Source: Rhodopseudomonas_A palustris_F
Lineage (GTDB): Bacteria > Pseudomonadota > Alphaproteobacteria > Rhizobiales > Xanthobacteraceae
Reading direction: 5' to 3'
NCBI RefSeq assembly: GCF_000013745.1
Contig: NC_007925.1
Span: 2,232,001 to 2,296,000, forward strand
Length of the DNA: 64,000 bases
In this document: piece by piece, positions 19,127-26,476 of the stretch
How positions within the stretch are numbered: position 1 is the stretch's first letter
Layout of the letters: the number at the start of each line of letters is the position of its first letter
The notes under the pieces: generated by a model
The model's database searches: none
Told to the model about the DNA's origin: nothing
The model's input: only the letters and a program-made list of their open reading frames with translations
Made by a program: the position numbers and the translations under genes

Positions 19127-19897
19127 ATGATTACGCTCGGCATTGATATCGGTTCGCTTTCGACCAAGTCGGTCCTGATGGAGAACGACGAGGTGGTGGC
19201 TTTCGACGTGGTCCTGACCGGCGGCACCAACCGCAAAGCCGCCGAGACGACGTTTGAAAACGTCCTCGCGGCGTCCGGGTTGACGCGGGGCGACGTGAAG
19301 TTCGTCGTCTCGACGGGCTACGGGCGGGAGAATCTGCCGTTCGCCGACAAGCACGTTTCGGAGATCACCTGCCATGGCATCGGCATGCATCTCAGGAACC
19401 CGGACATCCGGACCATCCTGGAGATCGGCGGCCAGGACAGCAAGGCAATCCGGATCGACGACGGCGGGCGCGTCGAACAGTTCGTCATGAACGACAAATG
19501 CGCCGCCGGCTGCGGACGCTTTCTCGAGGTGACGGCGCGCGCGATGGGGATCGGACTCTCCGAACTCGGCGAAGCCTCGGCGCTGGCGCGCAACCCGCTT
19601 CGGATCAGCAGCACCTGCGCGGTCTTCGCCGAGACCGAAATCGTCTCGCTCGTCGCCGTCGGAACGCCGGTGCCTGACATCGTCCGCGCCGTTCATGACT
19701 CGATCGCCCAGCGCGCGGTGGTGCTGCTGCGCCAGGTCGGAATCAGCGGGCCGGTCGGGATGAGCGGCGGCGTGGCGCTCAACAGCGGCGTGGTCCGTGC
19801 CCTCGAAGATAAACTGCAGACCAGCATCTACATCGTCGACAATCCGCAGGTGCGCGGCGCGATCGGTGCCGCTTACATCGCCCAGAGACTGGCCTGA
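19127..19897 (+). CDS. BadF/BadG/BcrA/HgdC-type ATPase, activator of the dehydratase
   Basis: This 256-residue protein of the ASKHA ATPase fold begins with GIDIGSLSTKS (phosphate loop) and has IGGQDSKAI, the second nucleotide motif, and a GMSGGVALN motif. The family's homodimer holds one [4Fe-4S] cluster between subunits, bound by two cysteines of each. Here these are C125 (NDKCAAGCGRF) and C164 (SSTCAVF), almost the same spacing as the known pair in clostridial HgdC. Hydrolysis of ATP drives one low-potential electron into the dehydratase. A ribosome site GAGAGGATG precedes the start, 13 bases after the second subunit. There is a single activator gene, as in Had/Fld/Hgd systems; benzoyl-CoA reductases have two such subunits. 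Confidence 0.92.
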   Translation: MITLGIDIGSLSTKSVLMENDEVVAFDVVLTGGTNRKAAETTFENVLAASGLTRGDVKFVVSTGYGRENLPFADKHVSEITCHGIGMHLRNPDIRTILEIGGQDSKAIRIDDGGRVEQFVMNDKCAAGCGRFLEVTARAMGIGLSELGEASALARNPLRISSTCAVFAETEIVSLVAVGTPVPDIVRAVHDSIAQRAVVLLRQVGISGPVGMSGGVALNSGVVRALEDKLQTSIYIVDNPQVRGAIGAAYIAQRLA

Positions 19898-19946
19898 GGC
19901 GGTCCGCAAAATCAGCGCCGACCGTCCGATCGAAGATCGATATGAA

Positions 19947-20105
19947 ATGGGAACCGAGAGCATGATCCCGCGAACCAAGCACCGATCCTCGGATAAGGCC
20001 AGGTTGAAGCGGCAGGGGCGGAGCGGGGGGACGGCTCCGAGAATTGTTGCCATGCGGCGGTTGGCGCGACGGCGACGCGACGGCTTGTTCGGGGGGCTAC
20101 CATGA
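19947..20105 (+). CDS. Possible 52-residue basic ORF in the operon gap, doubtful
   Basis: The 204-base gap between the activator and the aminomutase contains an ATG frame encoding 52 residues, very rich in Arg and Lys, whose stop overlaps the aminomutase start as ATGA. The overlap is what a coupled gene would show. Against it, no good ribosome site precedes the ATG, the composition is what random frames give in GC-rich DNA, and nothing in it is recognisable. The rest of the gap shows no other gene. Confidence 0.15.
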   Translation: MGTESMIPRTKHRSSDKARLKRQGRSGGTAPRIVAMRRLARRRRDGLFGGLP

Positions 20106-21544
20106 CGATTGTGCCGATGTCCGGTTCGACAGAGCCGACCCGCTACCACGCGATCGGCCGCGGCAACCTTTCCGAACTGCCAGAGTGGCAGAGACTCGAC
20201 GCGCAGCTTCGTCGCGAGATCGACATCGTGGCGCGGGTGCTGCCGTTCCGGACCAACCGCTACGTGGTGGAAAACCTGATCGATTGGTCGCGGGTGCCGG
20301 ACGATCCGATCTTTCAGCTGGTGTTTCCGCAGCGTGGCATGCTGTCGGAGGTTGATTTCGACGACGTTCGAACCTTGGTGGAAAGCTCCGACGATAGCGA
20401 GGCGCTGGCGCGCGCCGTCGAACGGATTCGCCGCCGCCTCAACCCGCATCCCGGCGGCCAGCTCACCCACAACACGGCGACGCTCGCCGGCCGTCCGCTC
20501 CCTGGCGTGCAGCACAAATATCGCGAGACCGTGGTGTTCTTTCCGGCCCAGGGCCAGACCTGCCACGCCTACTGCACCTATTGTTTTCGCTGGGCGCAGT
20601 TCGTCGGCATGCAAGGCATGCGGATCGAAACCAGGAGCACGTCCGAGCTCGTCGCCTATCTCCGTGCGCACCCGGAAATCACCGACGTCCTGATCACCGG
20701 GGGCGATCCGATGATCATGGCAACCCGAACGCTCCGGCGCTACATCGAGCCGCTGCTGGTTCCCGAGCTGTCGCACATCCAGAACATCCGGATCGGCACC
20801 AAATCGGTCGCCTACTGGCCGCACAGGTTCGTGTCGGATGCCGACGCCGACGACTGCCTCAGACTGTTCGAGGAGGTTGCTGCGGCAAACCGCCATCTCG
20901 CCATCATGGGGCACTACACTCATCCGGTCGAACTGCACCCCGCGCTTGCCCGCGAGGCGATCCGGCGCATCCGCGACACCGGCGCCCAGATCAGAATGCA
21001 GGCGCCGCTGATCCGTCACGTCAACGATGCCCCCGAGCTGTGGTCGGAACTGTGGCGCACCGGCGTGCGGCTCGGACTGATCCCGTACTACATGTTCATC
21101 GAGCGAGACACCGGCCCCCGCGACTATTTCTCGGTGCCGCTGGTCCGCGCCCACGAGATCTTCCGGCGTGCCGCCGCGAACGTCTCCGGCCTGGCGCGCG
21201 CGGCGCAAGGGCCGACGATGTCGGTGCTTCCCGGAAAGATCAGAATCCTGGGGGTCGTCGCGCGCAGCGAATTGCTGGATAGTCAGCAGCCCGCGGTGTT
21301 GCACAACGGCGGCGGCGCCATGCCATCGGCCGATCCGCAGGAGCAGATTCTGGTCTGCGATTTCCTTCAGGCACGGGACGCGAGACTGAACCAGACGGTG
21401 TTCTTCGCCGCCTTCGATCCCGGCGCGACCTGGCTCGATCAGATGCGGCCGGCATTCGGGGGCGAGCGGTTTGCCTTCGAGCAGGCCGGCGACCGCGATC
21501 GAACAGCTCCGCTGCACGCGCTCACCGAATGCCTGCTGGACTGA
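20102..21544 (+). CDS. KamA-family radical SAM aminomutase (lysine 2,3-aminomutase-like)
   Basis: The protein has 480 residues. The radical SAM cluster motif is C154-HAY-C158-TY-C161, a CxxxCxxC pattern, followed by the conserved FRWAQF and an ITGGDPM motif. A PGKI motif with K379 is the likely PLP-binding lysine, corresponding to K337 of the clostridial enzyme. KamA enzymes use SAM and PLP to move an alpha-amino group to the beta position. The stretch around K379 (TMSVLPGKI) is shorter than the usual DAPGGGGKI, and the Asp that holds the lysine side chain is not obvious, so the substrate may not be lysine. In context it could supply a beta-amino acid to the NRPS. It may also be a separate catabolic function. 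Confidence 0.85.
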   Translation: MTIVPMSGSTEPTRYHAIGRGNLSELPEWQRLDAQLRREIDIVARVLPFRTNRYVVENLIDWSRVPDDPIFQLVFPQRGMLSEVDFDDVRTLVESSDDSEALARAVERIRRRLNPHPGGQLTHNTATLAGRPLPGVQHKYRETVVFFPAQGQTCHAYCTYCFRWAQFVGMQGMRIETRSTSELVAYLRAHPEITDVLITGGDPMIMATRTLRRYIEPLLVPELSHIQNIRIGTKSVAYWPHRFVSDADADDCLRLFEEVAAANRHLAIMGHYTHPVELHPALAREAIRRIRDTGAQIRMQAPLIRHVNDAPELWSELWRTGVRLGLIPYYMFIERDTGPRDYFSVPLVRAHEIFRRAAANVSGLARAAQGPTMSVLPGKIRILGVVARSELLDSQQPAVLHNGGGAMPSADPQEQILVCDFLQARDARLNQTVFFAAFDPGATWLDQMRPAFGGERFAFEQAGDRDRTAPLHALTECLLD

Positions 21545-21628
21545 TGCCCTGCGGAGGAAGGCGAGCCGTAGTCCGGGATGGTGTTGACCCGACGACGGTC
21601 GGACCCGGCCTTCCGAAGGATGATGTTG

Positions 21629-22890
21629 ATGGCGATCGATTTCCCCGAGATCGGCGGGACCCAGGATGTGTTCTACGCCCGGCCGCAGGTGGTGCCGCTC
21701 CCGATGATGGCACGGGCCGAGGGGATTCGTTTCTGGGACGAGGACGGCAAGGAATACATCGACGCATCGTCCGGCCCCATGGTGAGCGTGCTCGGGCACG
21801 GCAATCGCAACGTCGTCGCCGCAATGGCGCGCCAGACTTTGCAGCTCGATTACGCCTACACCCAGGTCGCCCGAAGCCGGACCAACCTCGATTAAGCCGC
21901 GCAGCTGTGCGGGATGGCCGGCGTCGGGGTCGAACGTATCAGTTTCGCGTCGGGCGGCAGCGAGGCGATCGACAATGCGCTGAAGTTTGCGCGCCAATAT
22001 GCGCTTGCGACCAATCAGGCATCGCCCTGCCGGATCATTTCTCTCAATCCCTCCTATCATGGGGCGACGATCGCGTCGCTGGCAGCTGGCGGAAACGATC
22101 TGCTGCAGCCTTTCTTCGAAGGATTCGCCGAAGCGGTGCACGCGGTGCCGGCGCCGTTCACGATCGGCGGGGTCTCCACCGGCGCCGTGGCGCCGCCAGC
22201 GGGTTTCTTCAAAGCCATTCGCGCCACCTGCAGCCGTCACGGCGTATTCCTGATATTCGACGAGGCGGTCTGCGGCGCCGGCCGAACCGGCAAGTTCTTC
22301 GCAGCGCATCACTGGCCCGCCAGCCGGCCCGACATCATCGTGCAGGCCAAGGGTCTGGGGGCCGGCTACGCGCCGCTCGCAGCGATGTTCGTGTCAGCAA
22401 CTCATGCCGATACGCTGGCGCGCCTGAGTGGGTTCAATTTCAGCTATTTCTACAATGCGAACCCGGTGTCGTGCGCAGCAGGACTGGCGGTGCTCGACGA
22501 GTTCGACAGGCTCGATCTTTGCGCCAACGCCACAAGGCGGGGAACGGAGCTGCGGATCGGTCTTGAGGCGCTGAAGGAATCTTGCCCTCTGGTCGGCGAT
22601 GTGCGTGGATTGGGCTTGCTGCTCGCGGTCGAACTGGTCGCCGACAAATCGACCAAAGCTCCCTTTGTCGCGCAGTTCCAAGCCCTTATATTAGTCGGCT
22701 GCGCCGCCACGCGCTCGACCTCGGCCTCCTGGTTTACGCCTGCGAGACGGCGGGCGGCCGGTTCGGGCAATGGTTCATCGTTGCGCCGCCCCTGGTGGTG
22801 ACCCGCGCGGATATCGACCTCATCCGGGAACGGATCGCCCGTTCGCTCGACAAGTTGGCAGCGGATGCAGCGGCCGCTCGGCTCTTTTAG
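21629..22890 (+). pseudogene. Class III PLP-dependent aminotransferase, interrupted by a stop and a frameshift
   Basis: The conceptual protein is about 420 residues with all class III landmarks: N-terminal WDEDGKEYID, GSEAIDNALKFAR, SYHGAT, IFDEAVCGAGRTG and the PLP lysine in QAKGLGAGYAP. A TAA codon at 21893-21895 interrupts the frame after NLD, and the same frame continues with AAQLCGM. Near 22680 the homology shifts to another frame, which continues to the stop at 22888-22890. Two separate lesions make a non-functional gene likely, unless they are sequencing errors. Start at 21629 (or 21620) follows AAGGA. It lies 84 bases after the aminomutase and probably acted with it or on an NRPS precursor. 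Confidence 0.85.
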
Positions 22891-23066
22891 ATTCGTTTCG
22901 GGAACGTGAGAACGAGCGACCGAGCGTAGTCGCCATTCTGACTGCGAAAAAATCTATAGCGAACTCAATGATCCGCTGAGGCGTCGAAAAGCCGGTTCAG
23001 ACGTCGCATCATGGCGTACAATAGTGTCCACAAGCCCCGCTCTGACAGTCGGAATTCAATCGGAAA
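22891..23066. other. Gap between biosynthetic cluster and dusA, lower GC
   Basis: No gene is visible in these 176 bases. They are clearly less GC-rich than both neighbours and contain A-runs. They mark the sharp end of the accessory cluster and may contain the dusA promoter. A chromosomal attachment site at the dusA 5' end is possible (see findings); the left partner site would be outside the window. Confidence 0.4.
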
Positions 23067-24059
23067 ATGCCGATAGATCAATCATTTAGGTTTTCCGTCG
23101 CGCCGATGATGGATTGGACCGACCGGCACTGCCGGGTGTTCCACCGGCGGTTGTCGCGCCGCGCCCGGTTGTACAGCGAGATGCTGACCACCGGCGCGGT
23201 GATCCATGGCGATCGGCAGCGGCTGCTCGGCTTCGACGCCAGCGAGCATCCGCTGGCGCTGCAGCTCGGCGGATCGGATTCGGCCGATCTCGCCACTGCC
23301 GCGAAGATCGGCGAGGATTTCGGCTACGACGAGATCAATCTCAACGTCGGCTGCCCGTCGGATCGGGTGAAGGACGGCCGGTTCGGCGCCTGCCTGATGG
23401 CTGAGCCGGCGCTGGTCGCCGAAGGCATTGCCGCGATGAAGCGCGCGGTCAGCGTTCCGGTTACGGTGAAGTGCCGCATCGGCATCGACGACCAGGATCC
23501 GGAATTGGCGCTGGATAGTTTGGCGCGCGCGGTGGTCGCCGCCGGCGCCGACCTGCTGGTGGTGCACGCGCGCAAGGCCTGGCTGAACGGGCTGTCGCCG
23601 AAGGAGAACCGCGACGTGCCGCCGCTCGATTACGACCGGGTGTATCGGCTGAAGGCGGCGTTGCCCGCCGTGCCGATCGTGATCAATGGCGGCATCGCCG
23701 GCATCGCCGAAGCCAAGCCGCATCTCGGCCATGTCGATGGCGTGATGCTCGGCCGCGCCGCCTATCAGGAGCCGTGGCGATTGTTGGCGGTCGATCCGGA
23801 ATTGTTCGGCGAGCCGGCGCCGTATCCGAGCATGACCGCGGCGCTGCAAGCCATGACGCCCTATATCGAAGCGCAACTGGCGCAGGGCACGCGGCTGCAT
23901 TCGATCACCCGGCATTTCGTCGGCGCCTATCACGGCGTGCCCGGCGCCCGCGCGTTCCGCCGCCATCTCGCCGAGCAGGGCGTCAAGCCCGACGCCGGAA
24001 TCGACGTGTTGCGCGAGGCGATCGCGCGGGTCGAGGATCGCGTCGTCGAAGTCGCGTGA
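23067..24059 (+). CDS. dusA: tRNA-dihydrouridine synthase A
   Basis: The protein has 330 residues, normal for DusA, an FMN enzyme that reduces uridines in the D-loop of tRNA (positions 20/20a). Motifs are APMMDWTDRHCR near the N-terminus, LQLGGSD, the catalytic cysteine in NVGCPSDRV, the HARKAWLNG segment typical of DusA, and INGGI plus MLGRAAY of the TIM barrel phosphate site. The first ten codons are AT-rich (ATA, TCA, TTT, AGG) whereas the rest is ordinary GC-rich host DNA. The 5' end of dusA is a known integration hot spot, so the start region may have been replaced by an element. Confidence 0.96.
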   Translation: MPIDQSFRFSVAPMMDWTDRHCRVFHRRLSRRARLYSEMLTTGAVIHGDRQRLLGFDASEHPLALQLGGSDSADLATAAKIGEDFGYDEINLNVGCPSDRVKDGRFGACLMAEPALVAEGIAAMKRAVSVPVTVKCRIGIDDQDPELALDSLARAVVAAGADLLVVHARKAWLNGLSPKENRDVPPLDYDRVYRLKAALPAVPIVINGGIAGIAEAKPHLGHVDGVMLGRAAYQEPWRLLAVDPELFGEPAPYPSMTAALQAMTPYIEAQLAQGTRLHSITRHFVGAYHGVPGARAFRRHLAEQGVKPDAGIDVLREAIARVEDRVVEVA

Positions 24060-24106
24060 GTTAATGATTTTTCGAGTTAGATTGATGCGCTTCAAAAATC
24101 CCAGGC

Positions 24107-24176
24107 CGTCATTCCGGGGCGCGAGCAGCGTCAGCTGCGAACGAGCCCGGAATCTATAACCCCTGCAGGGGTTATG
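24107..24176. repeat. R1 palindromic repeat, copy a, left half
   Basis: This is the left part of an intergenic repeat whose outer ends are GTCATTCCGG and its inverse CCGGAATGAC. It contains an inner hairpin around GAGCAGCGTCAGCTGCGA and ends in ATAACCCCTGCAGGGGTTATG. The right part is found at 25555-25600, beyond the inserted IS element. Other copies are at 43692, 53293 and 59011/60457. Confidence 0.85.
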
Positions 24177-24252
24177 ATGGTGTGGACGGCCCCCTACGGC
24201 ATCGCTTTGTGCCAGAATGAGGTTGTCGCAAACTCAAACATGGGAGCCGTCC

Positions 24253-25293
24253 ATGGAGCAGATTATCCGCATTGGGATGGATACGTCGAAGCATTTTTTC
24301 CAGCTGCACGGGGTCGATGCCGCCGAGAAGCCGGTGCTGCGCAAGAAGCTGCGGCGCAAGGAGATGCTGGCGTTCTTCGCCAAGCTGCCGCCGACGCCGA
24401 TCGGGATCGAGGCCTGCGGTGCGGCGCACTACCTGGCGCGGGAGCTGGGCAAACTCGGCCACGTGGTGAAGCTGTTGGCGCCGCAGCACGTCAAGCCTTA
24501 CGTCAAGCGCAACAAGAACGACGGGCGCGACGCCGAGGCGTTGTGCGAGGCGATGAGCCGGCCGACGATGGAGTTCGTGCCGGTGAAGACCGCGGAGCAG
24601 CAGGCGGCGCTGATGCTGATGGGACTGCGGCAGCAGCTGATCGCAAGGCGTACCCAGCTGAGCAATGCGATTCGCGGTTATGCCGCGGAATTCGGCCTGA
24701 TCTCGCCGAGAGGTCTCGACAAGATCGAGCCGCTGCTGTTGCGGATCGCGCAGGACGACACCGTGCCGACGCTGGCGCGCGAGCTGTTCGCGCTGCAGGG
24801 CCAGGACTACGCGCGACTGCAGAATGAGCTGAAGGTGATCGACGCCAAGCTGTTGGCCTGGCATCGCGCCGACGCCTGCAGCCGGCGGCTGGCGCAGATT
24901 CCCGGAGTAGGACCGATCGGCGCCAGTGCGCTGGTGATGAAAACGCCGGTGCCGCAGACCTTCGCCTCGGCCAGGGCCTTTGCGGCCTGGCTCGGCTTGA
25001 CGCCGAAGGATCATTCCACCGCCGGCAAGCTTCGGCTCGGCACCATCACCCGCGCCGGCGATGAACTGCTACGCAGCCTGTTGGTGGCGGGAGCGACCGC
25101 GGTGATCCAGCAGGTGCGCCGTGGCCGCGGCCGGGCGTCGCCGTGGTTGCTGGCGCTGCTGGCGCGCAAGCCGCCCAAGCTCGCGGCGGTAGCGCTCGCC
25201 AACAAGATCGCCCGGATCGCCTGGAAGCTGATGCTGACCGGAGAAAATTACGACGGCGCGCGGATGCTGAACGCATCGCCGCACGCCGCCTGA
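24253..25293 (+). CDS. IS110/IS1111 family transposase, copy 1
   Basis: The 346-residue protein starts at the ATG 6 bases after a GGGAG ribosome site; an upstream in-frame start at 24217 is less likely. The N-terminal RuvC-like DEDD domain shows GMDTSK, GIEACG and KNDGRDAEAL, giving the acidic residues. The C-terminal Transposase_20 domain has PGVGPIGASAL, WLGLTPKDHSTAGK and GTITRAGD, with the serine region used by this family for strand exchange. IS110 recombinases are directed by a structured RNA from the element's own non-coding end. It appears intact. Confidence 0.95.
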   Translation: MEQIIRIGMDTSKHFFQLHGVDAAEKPVLRKKLRRKEMLAFFAKLPPTPIGIEACGAAHYLARELGKLGHVVKLLAPQHVKPYVKRNKNDGRDAEALCEAMSRPTMEFVPVKTAEQQAALMLMGLRQQLIARRTQLSNAIRGYAAEFGLISPRGLDKIEPLLLRIAQDDTVPTLARELFALQGQDYARLQNELKVIDAKLLAWHRADACSRRLAQIPGVGPIGASALVMKTPVPQTFASARAFAAWLGLTPKDHSTAGKLRLGTITRAGDELLRSLLVAGATAVIQQVRRGRGRASPWLLALLARKPPKLAAVALANKIARIAWKLMLTGENYDGARMLNASPHAA

Positions 25294-25550
25294 GAGATCG
25301 GCCGGCAGGCATTCGCCCGCCGGCCGGGCCGGAGCTGCAAGAGGAGACAGATGGCGCGATCGATCGATCCGAGAGGCGAGACAGTCCGTGGAATCCATTG
25401 GCACGTAAAGGTCGTGACTATGTGTGGAGCTCGCGTCGCGGAAACCATCTTGGCCAGCGGTCCAAAGCGACCGCATCAACAGGCCGGACATATGGATGCA
25501 AGCGATCCGATCCGACATCAAAAACTCTTGTGGCTCGGGGGCCGTCCACA
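25294..25550 (+). ncRNA. Candidate bridge (guide) RNA region of IS copy 1
   Basis: This non-coding 3' part of the element is where IS1111-group elements encode the bridge RNA. It starts with a GC hairpin (GGCCGGC at 25300-25306 pairing with 25319-25325). It also contains GGAATCCAT at 25390-25398, the exact reverse complement of the target bases ATGGATTCC next to the insertion point (25552-25560), and ACATATGGAT near 25488, identical to the right junction. These look like guide segments. Transcription and structure are inferred only. Confidence 0.45.
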
Positions 25551-25554
25551 TATG

Positions 25555-25600
25555 GATTCCGGACTTGCTCGTTCTTCGAACTCGCAATCCGGAATGACGG
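25555..25600. repeat. R1 palindromic repeat, copy a, right half
   Basis: The sequence runs from GATTCCGGACTTGCTCG to the outer end CCGGAATGACGG. Together with 24107-24176 it reconstitutes an R1 unit split by the IS element. It is followed by a short hairpin (GTTGGAT/ATCCAAC, 25611-25629) and no gene up to 25689. Confidence 0.8.
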
Positions 25601-25689
25601 GTGCATTTGGGTTGGATGCTTCAATCCAACTAAATGCGATGACGGCGCGAACTTACGCGCCTCAGTCCGTCGCGCGCGTTTTACTTTTG

Positions 25690-26202
25690 CTACGGATATC
25701 CGTGCAGCCGCAGCCGGTCGGCGCTGACTTCCCAGCGCTCCAGCCGGTCGAGGAAGCTCATGCCGAGCAGGTTGGTCTTCATCTGGCCGCGCGGCACCAC
25801 CAGGGCCGGCACCGAGCGCTCCACCAGCTTGCCGATCGCCAGGCTGTCGAGCGACAGCCGCGCCGCCTTGGTGTGGCCGCCGGCGGTTTCGACGTCGACG
25901 TTGAAGTCCAGCACTTCCAGCGGCAGGCCGGCGGCCTTGGCGGTCTCGTAGGTCAGCACCACCGAGGTGGCACCGGTGTCGATCACCATCGGCGTCGAGA
26001 CGCCGTTGACCTTGGCGCGCAGCACGAAGTCGCCGCTCTGGCCGCGATCGATCTGCACCACGCGCGGCTTCGGCGCGGCGCGTTGGTGCAGCATGCGCGA
26101 GACGACGTCGCGGGCGGAGGCGATCCGTTCCGGATCGCCATAGGCCACCACCGCGCCGGCGGTCGCCACCAGCACGATCACGACAAGCAGAATGCGGCTC
26201 AC
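25690..26202 (-). CDS. Retropepsin-like aspartic protease of clan AA (TIGR02281 type)
   Basis: The 170-residue protein has an N-terminal hydrophobic segment (about residues 4-20, signal anchor or signal peptide), then one retropepsin-like domain with the active-site motif IDTGAT and the second flap-like half ending in LLGMSFLDRL. Such single-domain proteins dimerise to form the active site and act in the periplasm or at the inner membrane. The substrate is unknown. The stop of the DUF1289 gene upstream on the same strand lies 10 bases before its start, so the two are probably cotranscribed. Confidence 0.85.
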   Translation of the reverse strand: MSRILLVVIVLVATAGAVVAYGDPERIASARDVVSRMLHQRAAPKPRVVQIDRGQSGDFVLRAKVNGVSTPMVIDTGATSVVLTYETAKAAGLPLEVLDFNVDVETAGGHTKAARLSLDSLAIGKLVERSVPALVVPRGQMKTNLLGMSFLDRLERWEVSADRLRLHGYP

Positions 26203-26212
26203 CTCGCGCCTC

Positions 26213-26434
26213 TCATCGGTTGGTTTCCGTGGGCAGTTCCGGTTCGGCAGCAGGCCGCGGCCGCAGCCCGGCCTCGATCATCCGGTCCGGCAGCGCCGCC
26301 ATGATGGCGTGGCGCGCGTCGCTTGCAAGGTGGCGCCAGCCGGTGATCTCCGAAACCGTGCGGCCGCACCCTATGCAGAGCGCGCTGTCGGGATCGACGA
26401 TGCAGACGGCGATGCAGGGCGATGCTTCACTCAT
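26213..26434 (-). CDS. DUF1289 small cysteine-rich protein
   Basis: This 73-residue protein begins SPCIAVCIVD and continues with LCIGCGRT, giving the four cysteines CxxxC and CxxC of DUF1289. It is followed by the conserved SEITGWRHL segment. Proteins of this family are thought to bind a metal or Fe-S cluster, but no function is established. It is cotranscribed with the aspartic protease gene just downstream. Confidence 0.85.
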   Translation of the reverse strand: MSEASPCIAVCIVDPDSALCIGCGRTVSEITGWRHLASDARHAIMAALPDRMIEAGLRPRPAAEPELPTETNR

Positions 26435-26476
26435 TGGAAATCGCTCGGCAGTGGGGGCGACGGGCGCGACACCGGA

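Larger units (their letters stand above)
24177..25554 (+). mobile_element. IS110 family, IS1111-group insertion sequence, copy 1
   Basis: The element is about 1378 bp and carries one transposase gene. The bases TATG occur at both junctions (24173-24176 and 25551-25554), so the exact edge within them is ambiguous. Subterminal inverted repeats of 14 bases, TGTGGACGGCCCCC at 24181-24194 and its exact inverse at 25537-25550, are typical of the IS1111 group. The 5' non-coding part is short (about 76 bases) and the 3' one long (about 257 bases), the arrangement in which IS1111 elements carry their guide RNA downstream. It interrupts an R1 repeat. A copy with one base difference lies at 59079-60456. 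Confidence 0.9.

Noticed and set aside
21893..21895. Recoding of the TAA codon in the aminotransferase gene as a special amino acid
   Set aside because: TAA is not used for selenocysteine or pyrrolysine, no recoding hairpin is evident, and a second lesion lies downstream.
19073..22312. Minus-strand open frame of 1079 codons opposite the activator and aminomutase genes
   Set aside because: It is antisense to well-defined enzymes and shows only low-complexity composition.
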